Part shown: positions 18,676 through 27,514 of the stretch, piece after piece | How positions within the stretch are numbered: position 1 is the stretch's first letter | Layout of the letters: each line of letters starts with the position of its first letter | Assembly: GCA_016291665.1 (NCBI GenBank) | Contig: JAEEYE010000010.1 | Span: 1-64,000 of the forward strand | Direction of reading: 5' to 3' | DNA: 64,000 nt | Source: Oxalobacter sp. | GTDB lineage: Bacteria; Pseudomonadota; Gammaproteobacteria; Burkholderiales; Burkholderiaceae_D | Program-made: the position numbers and the translations under genes | Notes under the pieces: model-generated | Database searches by the model: none | What the model was told of the DNA's origin: nothing | What the model saw: the letters and a program-made list of their open reading frames with translations, nothing else

Positions 18676-20343
18676 ATGGCTCAATATGTTTTCACAATGA
18701 ATAGGGTCGGCAAGGTCGTGCCACCCAAACGTCAGATCCTGAAGGATATTTCATTATCATTTTTCCCTGGTGCCAAGATTGGTGTCCTTGGGTTAAATGG
18801 TGCAGGAAAGTCAACGCTGTTGAAGATTATGGCTGGGGTTGATACGGATATCCTAGGTGAAGCCCGTCCAATGCCTGGACTTAAGATTGGTTATATGCCA
18901 CAGGAACCGCAATTAGATCCAGAACAGACTGTTCGGGAGGCTGTTGAGTCAGGTTTGGGAGAAGTTATGGATGCTCAAAAGCAGCTCGAAGCTGTTTATG
19001 CTGCGTATGCTGAACCTGACGCTGATTTCGACAAGTTGGCAGCAGAGCAAGCTCGCCTTGAAGCAATAGTGGCTGCAGGCGATGGTAATAATGTTGAGCA
19101 GCAGATGGAGGTTGCAGCAGATGCGCTTAGGTTGCCTCCTTGGGATGCGAAAATTGGTGTGCTCTCTGGTGGCGAAAAGCGTCGAGTCGCGCTTTGCCGC
19201 TTACTTTTATCCAAGCCTGATATGCTTTTGTTGGATGAACCGACCAACCATTTGGATGCTGAATCTGTTGAGTGGCTTGAACAGTTCCTGCACCGTTTCC
19301 CAGGTACCGTTGTGGCAATTACCCATGATCGTTATTTTCTTGATAATGCCGCAGAATGGATTCTTGAGCTTGACCGAGGTCAAGGGATTCCTTGGAAAGG
19401 CAACTACAGTTCTTGGTTAAATCAGAAAAGTTTGCGTTTGAAGCAGGAAGAACAGCGTGAATCGGCACGCCAAAAGACCATTGCCAAGGAACTCGAATGG
19501 GTTCGGCAAAATCCGAAGGGTAGGCAGGCCAAAAGTAAGGCTCGTTTAGCGCGGTTCAACGAGTTGTCTGAGTACGAATACCAAAAACGCAATGAAACGC
19601 AGGAAATCTTTATTCCTGTGGCAGAACGCTTAGGAAACGATGTTATTGAATTTAAGAATGTCAGCAAGGGTTTCGGCGACAGGCTTCTGATAGACAACCT
19701 GAGTTTCATTGTTCCAGCTGGTGCTATTGTCGGTGTGATTGGGCCAAACGGTGCTGGTAAGTCGACCTTGTTCAAGATGATTGCTGGTAAAGAACAGCCA
19801 GATTCTGGTGAGATTGCTATCGGCAAAACGGTTCGTCTGGCGATGGTCGACCAATCTCGTGAGTTCCTATCTAATGACAAGACGGTCTTTGAGGAAATCA
19901 GTGGCGGGAATGATTTGATTACTGTTGGCAAGTTTGAAATGCATGCTCGCGCATACTTAGGGCGGTTTAATTTTAAAGGAACAGACCAGCAGAAAAAGGT
20001 AGGGATGCTTTCTGGTGGGGAGCGTGGCAGGTTACATCTTGCAAAGACCCTGATGCAAGGTGCGAATGTCCTTCTGCTTGACGAGCCGTCCAATGATTTG
20101 GATGTCGAAACGTTGCGTGCATTGGAAGATGCACTTCTTGAGTTTGCTGGTACTGTGATTGTTGTTTCGCATGACCGTTGGTTCTTGGACAGGATTGCAA
20201 CGCATATCCTTGCTTTCGAGGGTGATTCTCAAGTTACCTTCTTTGAAGGAAATTATCAGGAATATGAAGCTGATAAGCGTAAGCGTCTAGGGGAAGCAGG
20301 AGCAGCGCCGAAGCGTCTGCGCTATAAGCCCATCTCACGTTGA
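18676..20343 (+). CDS. ettA: Energy-dependent translational throttle protein EttA (ABC-F)
   Basis: A 555-residue soluble ABC-F protein that binds the ribosomal E site and gates early elongation by energy state. Two ATPase domains are complete: GLNGAGKST / LSGGEKRRVAL / LLLDEPTNHLD in the first, GPNGAGKST / LSGGERGRLHL / LLLDEPSNDLD in the second, joined by a charged linker (about 240-310). There are no membrane segments. The start MAQYVFTMNRVGKVVPPK is the EttA signature. It is divergent from kup; the mla operon begins 85 bases after it. Confidence 0.96.
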   Translation: MAQYVFTMNRVGKVVPPKRQILKDISLSFFPGAKIGVLGLNGAGKSTLLKIMAGVDTDILGEARPMPGLKIGYMPQEPQLDPEQTVREAVESGLGEVMDAQKQLEAVYAAYAEPDADFDKLAAEQARLEAIVAAGDGNNVEQQMEVAADALRLPPWDAKIGVLSGGEKRRVALCRLLLSKPDMLLLDEPTNHLDAESVEWLEQFLHRFPGTVVAITHDRYFLDNAAEWILELDRGQGIPWKGNYSSWLNQKSLRLKQEEQRESARQKTIAKELEWVRQNPKGRQAKSKARLARFNELSEYEYQKRNETQEIFIPVAERLGNDVIEFKNVSKGFGDRLLIDNLSFIVPAGAIVGVIGPNGAGKSTLFKMIAGKEQPDSGEIAIGKTVRLAMVDQSREFLSNDKTVFEEISGGNDLITVGKFEMHARAYLGRFNFKGTDQQKKVGMLSGGERGRLHLAKTLMQGANVLLLDEPSNDLDVETLRALEDALLEFAGTVIVVSHDRWFLDRIATHILAFEGDSQVTFFEGNYQEYEADKRKRLGEAGAAPKRLRYKPISR

Positions 20344-20428
20344 TAGCAGGGGTTGTTTCAAAAAGTTTCTGGTTTTCGCTTTTAGAGGATTAGAATTACA
20401 ATTTGGTTTTGCAAAAACGGTAGGTGTT

Positions 20429-21232
20429 GTGTCCAATATCGCTGAAATACGGGATTTGGTGTTCGGTTATGGTGATCGGATAATCCTTTCTGATTTGGAA
20501 ATGACTTTCCCAAAAGGGAAGGTCATTGGCATTATGGGTATTTCTGGATCTGGGAAGACAACCATTCTTCGTCTGTTGGGGGGCTTGGTTACCCCACAGA
20601 GAGGAGAAGTGCTGATTAATGGTGAACGCATTGATACCAGCGATACAGCCAAACTTTACCGTCAGCGTCGCCAGATGGGGATGCTTTTCCAACATGGTGC
20701 ACTGTTTACGGATCTTTCCGTTTTTGAAAACGTGGCTTTCCCTTTGCGCGAGCAGACTGATTTGCCAGAGGAACTGATTCATGACTTGGTTCTTATGAAA
20801 CTTGATGCGGTAGGCCTTCGTAGTGCTGCATGGTTGATGCCTTCCGAAATATCGGGAGGGATGGCAAGGCGAGTTGCCCTAGCGCGCACCATTGCACTTG
20901 ATCCGCAACTGATTTTGTACGATGAACCCTTTACAGGGCTTGATCCCATTTCGATGGGGGTGACATCGAACCTCATTAGGCATCTGAATGATGCCTTGCA
21001 GTCTACGACAGTTTTAGTTTCGCATGATGTCCCTGAGACTTTCTCAATAGCAGATTACGTCTATTTCCTTTGTGATGGAAGGATTCTTGCACACGGAACA
21101 CCTGCGGAAATGGAACAGTCTTCAGATCCTTTTGTTCATCAGTTTGTTCATGCTGAGATGGATGGACCTGTTGCATTTCACTATCCAGGCCGATCGATGG
21201 CCGAAGACCTTGGTCTAAAGGAGGCATTATGA
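20429..21232 (+). CDS. mlaF: Mla phospholipid transport ATP-binding protein MlaF
   Basis: A 267-residue ABC ATPase energising MlaFEDB, which moves phospholipid between the inner membrane and the periplasmic carrier MlaC. Walker A is GISGSGKTT, signature ISGGMARRVALAR, Walker B LILYDEPFTGLDP. The gene starts at a GTG (20429) and overlaps mlaE by 4 bases (ATGA at 21229-21232), indicating translational coupling. First gene of the run mlaF-E-D-A-C-B. Confidence 0.95.
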   Translation: MSNIAEIRDLVFGYGDRIILSDLEMTFPKGKVIGIMGISGSGKTTILRLLGGLVTPQRGEVLINGERIDTSDTAKLYRQRRQMGMLFQHGALFTDLSVFENVAFPLREQTDLPEELIHDLVLMKLDAVGLRSAAWLMPSEISGGMARRVALARTIALDPQLILYDEPFTGLDPISMGVTSNLIRHLNDALQSTTVLVSHDVPETFSIADYVYFLCDGRILAHGTPAEMEQSSDPFVHQFVHAEMDGPVAFHYPGRSMAEDLGLKEAL

Positions 21233-22002
21233 ATATGCTCTCAGATTTGGGCTACAAGGCGAGACAAACTGTTTCAAGCATTGGTTATGCAGCACGGCTT
21301 TTTCTATCGGTGTTCCGAGCTTTTTTCAGATTGTTGGCAAGACCAAGGCTGATAACGGACCAGATTTTTTTCATTGGCAACAAGTCACTAATCATCATTA
21401 CGGTATCAGGCCTATTTGTTGGGTTTGTGCTGGGACTTCAGGGGTATTACGTTCTGGTTCGTTATGGTTCAGAACAAGCATTGGGGATTCTGGTTGCCTT
21501 GTCATTGACTCGCGAACTGGGACCGGTTGTAACTGCGTTGCTTTTTGCGGGGCGTGCAGGTACTTCGCTGACTGCCGAAATTGGGTTGATGAAGGCGGGG
21601 GAACAGTTGACTGCTATGGAAATGATGGCTGTTAATCCTGTTGAGCGGATTCTTGCACCGCGTTTCTGGGCAGGCGTCATTTCGATGCCAATTCTGTCTA
21701 TCCTTTTCAACGCAGCGGGTATTATCGGTGGTTATATTGTTGGCGTGTCGCTAATCGGTGTGGACGATGGAGCATTCTGGTCTCAGATGCAAGAGGGTGT
21801 TGATGTCTGGGATGATATTGGAAATGGGGTTATAAAAAGCGTAGTGTTCGGTTTTGCTGTGACCTTCATGGCGCTTTTTCAGGGATATGAATCCAGGGCA
21901 ACCCCGGAAGGGGTGTCGGGCGCTACAACCCGTACGGTTGTGCTTTCTTCCCTATTGGTTTTATGGTTGGACTTCATTATGACGGCATTGATGTTCAACT
22001 GA
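21229..22002 (+). CDS. mlaE: Mla phospholipid transport permease MlaE
   Basis: A 257-residue inner-membrane permease of the MlaE family, with an amphipathic N-terminal helix (about 15-40) and five membrane segments. LSLTRELGPVVTALLFAGRAGTS spans the conserved core (quoted parts: RELGPV, AGRAGTS), and EQLTAMEMM follows. It forms the dimeric channel with MlaF ATPases and the MlaD ring. Start and stop codons overlap with mlaF. Confidence 0.95.
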   Translation: MNMLSDLGYKARQTVSSIGYAARLFLSVFRAFFRLLARPRLITDQIFFIGNKSLIIITVSGLFVGFVLGLQGYYVLVRYGSEQALGILVALSLTRELGPVVTALLFAGRAGTSLTAEIGLMKAGEQLTAMEMMAVNPVERILAPRFWAGVISMPILSILFNAAGIIGGYIVGVSLIGVDDGAFWSQMQEGVDVWDDIGNGVIKSVVFGFAVTFMALFQGYESRATPEGVSGATTRTVVLSSLLVLWLDFIMTALMFN

Positions 22003-22015
22003 TTCGTAAAAACAA

Positions 22016-22085
22016 AGCTTCAGGCGGGCGGGATTTTCCCTAGGAATGTAATCTTTTATAATACCCACTGGAATTACCTGAAGCT
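22016..22085. repeat. 9-bp inverted repeat around a TATAAT between mlaE and mlaD
   Basis: AGCTTCAGG (22016-22024) and CCTGAAGCT (22077-22085) are exact reverse complements 52 bases apart. Between them TATAAT occurs at 22057-22062 with a poor -35. This is the only sizeable gap (104 bases) in an otherwise compact operon and may hold an internal promoter. Confidence 0.5.
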
Positions 22086-22106
22086 GAAGTAAAGATAGAG
22101 GTAACT

Positions 22107-22580
22107 ATGCAACGTAAGTCGTTTGATATCTGGGTGGGGCTTTTTGTCCTGCTGGGTGCCGTTGCGCTCCTGTTCCTTGCCCTGAAGGCAGGTAACATGA
22201 GTTCCCTTTCATTTGAGAGTACTTATCCGGTCAAAGCAAAGTTTAGCAATATTGGCGGGTTGAAGCCGCGGGCTCCCGTGAAGAGCGCTGGGGTGGTTGT
22301 TGGCCGCGTGTCAGATATTTCATTCGACAACAAAGATTTTCGTGCAGTCGTTACCCTTGAGCTGAAACAAAAGTATACTTTTCCCAAAGATGGCACTACG
22401 GCTAAGATTCTGACATCTGGTCTTTTGGGTGAGCAGTACATCGGTTTAGAAATTGAGCCAGGTGATCCATCGGTTGAACATCCAGGCCTCGTATCTGGAG
22501 ATGAAATCGTCAGATCTGAAGATGCGATGGTGCTGGAAAAACTGATTGACGCACTGGTTGCATCAAAAGCCAGTGAATGA
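22107..22580 (+). CDS. mlaD: Mla membrane-anchored MCE protein MlaD
   Basis: A 157-residue protein with one N-terminal membrane helix (residues about 8-27) and a single MCE domain (about 38-120; NIGGLKPRAPVKSAGVVVGRV). Hexamers of MlaD form a ring above MlaE that exchanges lipid with MlaC. It ends in an ATGA overlap with a possible upstream start of mlaA. Confidence 0.95.
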   Translation: MQRKSFDIWVGLFVLLGAVALLFLALKAGNMSSLSFESTYPVKAKFSNIGGLKPRAPVKSAGVVVGRVSDISFDNKDFRAVVTLELKQKYTFPKDGTTAKILTSGLLGEQYIGLEIEPGDPSVEHPGLVSGDEIVRSEDAMVLEKLIDALVASKASE

Positions 22581-22591
22581 AGGAAACACTT

Positions 22592-23572
22592 ATGAAATGC
22601 CTAGTTAAGCCGCTGGTTGTAGCTGTAGCAATGGCTTTGCCCTTGATGGCTGGTCATGCCTTTGCTGATGCGCCAGATGAGATTTCTGGTGTAGGAGATG
22701 TTCCACAAAAGAAAACATCGTCGACTGTTGAACAGGTAGCTTCTGATGCGCCAAGTGATACCTTTGAAGGTTACAATCGAGCGATGTTTTCCTTCAATGA
22801 GGCCTTTGACGATTATATTTTCCGTCCTGTTGCAAAAGGGTATACCAAGGTTGTCCCTGAACCGGTACGAGATGGTGTGACCAATTTCTTCGGAAATATC
22901 CGTGATATTTGGTATGCGGCAAACCACTTCATGCAGGGTAATGCGGAACGTGGTGTCAAGGATTTGGCACGTGTAACGGCCAATACCATTTTTGGGATTG
23001 GTGGTCTCATTGATGTGGGTACGCGACTGGGTATTGAGAAAGAAAAGGCTGATTTTGGGCAGACCTTGGGCATTTGGGGAGTTGGATCCGGTCCTTATGT
23101 TGTTTTACCGATTTTGGGTGATTCTACAGTCCGCGATACGATTGCTTTGCCCGCCGAATGGTATGGTGACCCTTGGTCATACGTCCGCAAGATCCGTGTT
23201 CGTAATGTCGGTATTGTCCTTAGGGCAGTTAATTACCGTGCAAATCTCTTAGATGCATCTGAATTTGCCGATGAAGTTGCTTTGGATAAATATGAATTCC
23301 GTCGTGATGCATATCTCCAGCGTCGGCGTGCGATGATTGAAGGTAAGTCGGCCGCAGCATGGGAAACCCAAACGACAGATCCGTTTTTCAACCCAGCAGC
23401 GGCAAAAGCACCGGGTACCGTAGCTCCAACTGAAGTGCCTTCTGTACCTCAGACTCAGCCTCCAACTGTTGCACCAGCTGATGGGACAAGTCCGCAGACT
23501 GCACCTGTTCCAGCAAAAACACCTGATTCAGTACCCGTACCAGCGGATGCTGCGGAAAAAAAGGCAGGATAA
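22592..23572 (+). CDS. mlaA: Mla outer-membrane phospholipid-removing protein MlaA (VacJ)
   Basis: A 326-residue VacJ-family protein: FEGYNRAMFSFNEAFD and the GIGGLIDVGTRLG segment are diagnostic. MlaA sits in the outer membrane with a porin and extracts misplaced phospholipid. The ATG at 22592 follows AAGGA and opens a signal peptide ending MAGHAFA; an ATG at 22577 overlapping the mlaD stop is the alternative. Unlike the usual lipoprotein form, there is no cysteine at the cleavage region. The last 55 residues are a proline-, alanine- and threonine-rich tail ending in AEKKAG. Confidence 0.92.
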   Translation: MKCLVKPLVVAVAMALPLMAGHAFADAPDEISGVGDVPQKKTSSTVEQVASDAPSDTFEGYNRAMFSFNEAFDDYIFRPVAKGYTKVVPEPVRDGVTNFFGNIRDIWYAANHFMQGNAERGVKDLARVTANTIFGIGGLIDVGTRLGIEKEKADFGQTLGIWGVGSGPYVVLPILGDSTVRDTIALPAEWYGDPWSYVRKIRVRNVGIVLRAVNYRANLLDASEFADEVALDKYEFRRDAYLQRRRAMIEGKSAAAWETQTTDPFFNPAAAKAPGTVAPTEVPSVPQTQPPTVAPADGTSPQTAPVPAKTPDSVPVPADAAEKKAG

Positions 23573-23598
23573 AGGCATCAATATTTAAAGGATAGAAA

Positions 23599-24204
23599 AT
23601 GAAAAGCATTAAGAAATGGTTCTTGGCCTTGATGGCTCTGGCCCTTTTGACATTCACTTCTATGGCACAGGCACAGTCTTCGCCTAATGGCGTCGTTAAC
23701 GCAATTAAGCAGAGTGTTTTATCAGCAGCTGCCAATGCTCCTAAGGGATTATCTTCTGCGCAGATCAATAGCCTTGTACGCAATAGTATTGCGCCGTATG
23801 TTGATTTTACGGCAGCGTCATCTGTGGCTTGCGGACAATACTGGTATCAGGCAACAGACAGCCAGAAAAGCAAGATTGCAGCAGAGTTCAAGGAGCTCTT
23901 GATTCGTTCTTATTCAAAAGCATTGGGTAAGGTCAATAGCAAAACCACGATGGATGTCTATAGCGTCGTCTATAACAGTAATAACACAGCGACTGTTCCT
24001 GCCCGTATCAACAACAACGGTACAAGTACCCCTCTGTTCTTTGGTTTGACAGCGAGGTCTGGCAGCTGGAAGATTTTCGATGCAAACTTCGCCAATATTT
24101 GGCTGATTTCGTCTTCTTTTAAGACCCAGTTTACCGGCATCATCAAGAAGTCTGGTATCGATGGCCTGATTGCCAACTTGGCTAAGAAAAACGGTCACAA
24201 GTAA
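23599..24204 (+). CDS. mlaC: Periplasmic phospholipid carrier MlaC
   Basis: A 201-residue secreted protein with a type I signal peptide ending in SMAQA (residues 1-25) and an MlaC/Ttg2D domain thereafter. MlaC shuttles single phospholipids between MlaA and the MlaFEDB complex. Low sequence identity is normal in this family; identification rests on the domain pattern (NSLVRNSIAPYVDFTAAS) and its place in the mla operon, 26 bases after mlaA. Confidence 0.93.
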   Translation: MKSIKKWFLALMALALLTFTSMAQAQSSPNGVVNAIKQSVLSAAANAPKGLSSAQINSLVRNSIAPYVDFTAASSVACGQYWYQATDSQKSKIAAEFKELLIRSYSKALGKVNSKTTMDVYSVVYNSNNTATVPARINNNGTSTPLFFGLTARSGSWKIFDANFANIWLISSSFKTQFTGIIKKSGIDGLIANLAKKNGHK

Positions 24205-24215
24205 GGCAATACCGT

Positions 24216-24485
24216 ATGGCATTTGCTGTTACGACACTTGATTTCTCTAATGCGAAAGCCCTTCTTCAAGAAGGGCTTACTGCTGTTTCCAAAGGCGAAG
24301 AGACGTTTGATTTTGCTGAGCTTAAGCAGGTTGATTCCGCCAGCGTTTCGGTAATGCTTGCTTGGCAGCGTGCGGCTTTGAGGTCAGGTCGAAAAATCCG
24401 ATTCCTAAATGTGCCAGCAAGCCTTGTCAGTCTTGCTGATCTTTATGGTGTCACGGAGCTCTTGGATTTGGTCGTTCGCGCTTAA
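24216..24485 (+). CDS. mlaB: STAS-domain protein MlaB
   Basis: An 89-residue STAS-domain protein that binds MlaF and supports assembly and activity of the ABC complex. The core FAELKQVDSASVSVMLAWQRAAL matches the helix that carries the conserved serine/threonine (parts quoted: VDSASVSVML). It follows mlaC by 11 bases and is followed by a terminator, so it ends the mla operon. Confidence 0.9.
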   Translation: MAFAVTTLDFSNAKALLQEGLTAVSKGEETFDFAELKQVDSASVSVMLAWQRAALRSGRKIRFLNVPASLVSLADLYGVTELLDLVVRA

Positions 24486-24498
24486 TCAAGCCTACCTG

Positions 24499-24528
24499 AA
24501 TGCCACCTGAAGGGTGGTATTCCTTTTT
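24499..24528 (+). terminator. Rho-independent terminator after mlaB
   Basis: AATGCCACC (24499-24507), a 5-base loop and GGTGGTATT (24513-24521) form a 9-bp stem with one G-T pair, followed by CCTTTTT. Located 14 bases past the mlaB stop. Confidence 0.75.
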
Positions 24529-24548
24529 CCGGGGTAATCCCTTTTACT

Positions 24549-25460
24549 ATGAATGCCATAGAAATTTCCCATGTCAGTAAGCGCTATCAAATGTTGCGGG
24601 CGCTTGATGATGTATCGATTGAAGTCAAACAGGGAGAGTTCTTTGGACTTTTGGGTCCCAATGGGGCGGGTAAGACGACATTAATTTCTATTATGGCGGG
24701 TTTGGCATTCGCTGACTCAGGTAGTATCCGGATTATGGGGTGTGATGTCATCCGTGATTACCGTCAGACAAGGCGGATGCTTGGTGTTGTTCCCCAAGAA
24801 ATTGTCTTTGATCCTTTCTTTACGGTCCGTGAGACTTTACGTATTCAGTCTGGTTTCTTTGGGTTGAAAGGGAATGATTCATGGATTGATGAAGTCATGG
24901 TTAGCCTAGGACTTGAGGATAAAGCTGACGTGAATACGCGAGCGCTTTCTGGTGGTATGAAGCGGAGGTTGCTTGTTGCGCAAGCTTTGGTACACCGTCC
25001 CCCAGTCATTGTTCTAGACGAGCCGACGGCAGGTGTTGATGTTGAATTGCGGCAAAGTCTTTGGCAGTTCATCGGACGCTTGAATCGCGAAGGGCATACT
25101 GTAGTATTGACGACCCATTACCTTGAAGAAGCGCAAACGTGGTGTAACCGGATTGCTATGCTCAAAGAGGGAAGGGTGATTGCCTTGGATTCTACTGAGG
25201 CATTGATACATCAGTTCTCTGAAACGCAGCTTGTTTTGCAGTTAGGGGCTGAATTGCCTCAAACCTTGATGCCTTTAGTGGTTAAGAGTCAAGTGACAGG
25301 TCAGAGTGGGAAATGGGTTTTGCGCATTCGTCACTATGCGGAAATTGGGCGTATTCTTGCTGAATTAGGGCAGTGCCAAGTCCCGGTTAATGCACTTGAG
25401 GTTCAAGAGCCTGATCTTGAAGACGTTTTTCTGCAACTGATGGAAACAGGGAGGAACTGA
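24549..25460 (+). CDS. ABC-2 type exporter, ATP-binding protein (YadG-like)
   Basis: A 303-residue ABC ATPase: GPNGAGKTT, LSGGMKRRLLVAQALVH and VIVLDEPTAGVDVE are intact, and the C-terminal 80 residues form an accessory domain as in YadG/NatA. The next gene, one base away, encodes its permease. The substrate is unknown; this pair follows the mla operon in many Burkholderiales, which makes an envelope-related cargo possible but unproven. Confidence 0.88.
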   Translation: MNAIEISHVSKRYQMLRALDDVSIEVKQGEFFGLLGPNGAGKTTLISIMAGLAFADSGSIRIMGCDVIRDYRQTRRMLGVVPQEIVFDPFFTVRETLRIQSGFFGLKGNDSWIDEVMVSLGLEDKADVNTRALSGGMKRRLLVAQALVHRPPVIVLDEPTAGVDVELRQSLWQFIGRLNREGHTVVLTTHYLEEAQTWCNRIAMLKEGRVIALDSTEALIHQFSETQLVLQLGAELPQTLMPLVVKSQVTGQSGKWVLRIRHYAEIGRILAELGQCQVPVNALEVQEPDLEDVFLQLMETGRN

Positions 25461-25461
25461 G

Positions 25462-26223
25462 ATGGTGTTTACGATATTCAGTACCCTGTTTGGCAAGGAG
25501 GTTAAGCGTTTTTTCAAGGTATCTATTCAGACCGTTATGGCGCCGGTTTTGACTTCGTTGCTTTATATGCTGATCTTTGGCCATGCTCTTTCAGACTACG
25601 TCCAAGTGTATCCAGGGGTTGCGTACAGCGCTTTTTTGGTACCGGGCCTTGTCATGATGACTTTGATGCAGAATGCTTTTGCCAATTCATCATCTTCGTT
25701 GATACAGGCGAAAATCAATGGGAGCATCATTTTCATGTTGCTTTCCCCGGCTTCGTATGCCCAGATCTTCTTTGCTTATATGCTGGCATCTGTTGTGCGC
25801 GGAATCGTTGTTGGCATAGGCGTTTTTATTGTTACGGTTTTCTTTATAGTGCCTTCAATGTATTCTTTCCTTTGGGTTCTGTTCTTTGGTATTGGTGGGG
25901 CAGCACTTTTGGGTACGATGGGTATAGTTGCTGGGATATGGGCGGAGAAGTATGAGCACCTGTCGACTTTCCAGAATTTCATGATCATGCCGGCGACGTT
26001 CCTCTCAGGCGTCTTTTATTCCATCCATTCTTTGCCGGAATTTTGGCAGGGTGTGTCGGTTTTCAATCCTTTCTTTTACCTTGTTGATGGATTCCGCTAT
26101 GGTTTTTTTGGACATTCTGATGTCAATCCATGGACAAGTTTGATGATAGTCAGCATATTTTTTTGCTTTTTTGCCGTATTCACCTTACATTTACTGCGGA
26201 AAGGTTATAAATTGCGTTTTTAG
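25462..26223 (+). CDS. ABC-2 type exporter, permease (YadH-like)
   Basis: A 253-residue membrane protein with six hydrophobic segments and the ABC-2 motif around FLSGVFYSIHSLPEFWQ near residue 175-190. It pairs with the preceding ATPase. In related betaproteobacteria a bolA-family gene normally sits between this permease and murA; here only 34 bases separate them and no such gene is present. Confidence 0.88.
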   Translation: MVFTIFSTLFGKEVKRFFKVSIQTVMAPVLTSLLYMLIFGHALSDYVQVYPGVAYSAFLVPGLVMMTLMQNAFANSSSSLIQAKINGSIIFMLLSPASYAQIFFAYMLASVVRGIVVGIGVFIVTVFFIVPSMYSFLWVLFFGIGGAALLGTMGIVAGIWAEKYEHLSTFQNFMIMPATFLSGVFYSIHSLPEFWQGVSVFNPFFYLVDGFRYGFFGHSDVNPWTSLMIVSIFFCFFAVFTLHLLRKGYKLRF

Positions 26224-26257
26224 CCTTTTCTGCACATTCTTTAACTGAAATTTATAA

Positions 26258-27514
26258 ATGGACAAATTGATTATTCATGGTGGAAAACGCCTCAATGGCG
26301 AGATTCCAATCTCCGGTGCGAAAAACGCCGCATTGCCTATCCTGTGTACAGGGTTGCTGACGGCAGATGACGTTGTATTGACTAACGTTCCCCGTCTAAA
26401 GGATGTTGAGACGATGCTGGATCTCCTGCGGCAGATGGGGGTTTCCATCAGGCAGGAAGGCGAAAAAATGGTCTTGAATGGCAAGAACGTCAACCGGTTC
26501 GATGCGCCATACGAACTGGTCAAGACCATGCGGGCTGCCATTTTGGTGCTTTGCCCACTTGTGGCTCGTTTTGGGGAAGCGAGGGTTTCTCTTCCTGGAG
26601 GATGCGCGATTGGTTCTCGGCCGGTTGAACAGCATATCAAGGGGCTCAGGGCGATGGGAGCCGAAGTAGAAATCAAAGGCGGCTATATTTATGCAAAGGC
26701 CAAACGCCTTAAGGGTACACGTATTGTTACCGACATGATTACGGTGACAGGCACCGAGAATCTCTTAATGGCTGCTGTATTGGCCGAAGGCGTAACCATC
26801 ATCAAGAATGCAGCGCGCGAGCCAGAAGTGACTGATCTTGCAAATCTGTTGGTGAAGATGGGAGCCAAGATTGAAGGTATTGGAACGGATGAACTGGTTA
26901 TCCATGGTGTTGAAAGCTTGCATGGTGCGACCCACCATGTGATTCCAGACCGAATTGAAACAGGAACATTCCTGTGTGCTGTTGCTGCGACTGGAGGGGA
27001 TGTTGTTTTGACCAATACATGTGACAACATCTTAGACGTTGCATTGCAAAAAATCCGTGAGATGGGCGCAGTTTTGACCTGTGGTGGTGATTCAATCCGT
27101 ATCCAGATGGACAGGCGTCCTAAAGGGGTGAGTTTCCGAACTACAGAATATCCTGGGTTCCCGACCGATATGCAGGCTCAGTTTATGGCGGTTAATTGCT
27201 TGGCTGCAGAATCAAGCCATGTAGTTGAGACTATCTTTGAAAATCGCTTCATGCATGTGCAGGAATTGAACCGATTGGGGGCAAAAATCAGGACAGAAGG
27301 AAATACTGCCTTTGTTACAGGTGTTGATAAGTTGGTTGGCGCCCCAGTTATGGCAACCGATTTGCGTGCTTCCGCATCTTTGGTGATTGCTGGACTGGCC
27401 GCTAAAGGAGAGACGCAGGTTAACCGAATCTATCATTTAGACCGTGGTTACGACCAGATGGAAAAGAAGTTGGCGGCTGTTGGTGCGGATATCGTAAGAG
27501 TCAGTGAAGAATGA
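26258..27514 (+). CDS. murA: UDP-N-acetylglucosamine 1-carboxyvinyltransferase MurA
   Basis: A 418-residue enzyme that transfers enolpyruvate from PEP to UDP-GlcNAc, the first committed step of peptidoglycan synthesis and the target of fosfomycin. The catalytic cysteine is C116 in [11 protein letters not shown], so fosfomycin sensitivity at the target is expected. K22/N23 (SGAKNAALP) are also present. It ends in an ATGA overlap with hisG, so it is probably cotranscribed with the histidine genes. The length is normal. Confidence 0.97.
   Translation: MDKLIIHGGKRLNGEIPISGAKNAALPILCTGLLTADDVVLTNVPRLKDVETMLDLLRQMGVSIRQEGEKMVLNGKNVNRFDAPYELVKTMRAAILVLCPLVARFGEARVSLPGGCAIGSRPVEQHIKGLRAMGAEVEIKGGYIYAKAKRLKGTRIVTDMITVTGTENLLMAAVLAEGVTIIKNAAREPEVTDLANLLVKMGAKIEGIGTDELVIHGVESLHGATHHVIPDRIETGTFLCAVAATGGDVVLTNTCDNILDVALQKIREMGAVLTCGGDSIRIQMDRRPKGVSFRTTEYPGFPTDMQAQFMAVNCLAAESSHVVETIFENRFMHVQELNRLGAKIRTEGNTAFVTGVDKLVGAPVMATDLRASASLVIAGLAAKGETQVNRIYHLDRGYDQMEKKLAAVGADIVRVSEE

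Noticed and set aside
19422-20093. Open frame of 223 codons on the minus strand
   Set aside because: Antisense to ettA; low-complexity serine/leucine-rich translation typical of a shadow frame.
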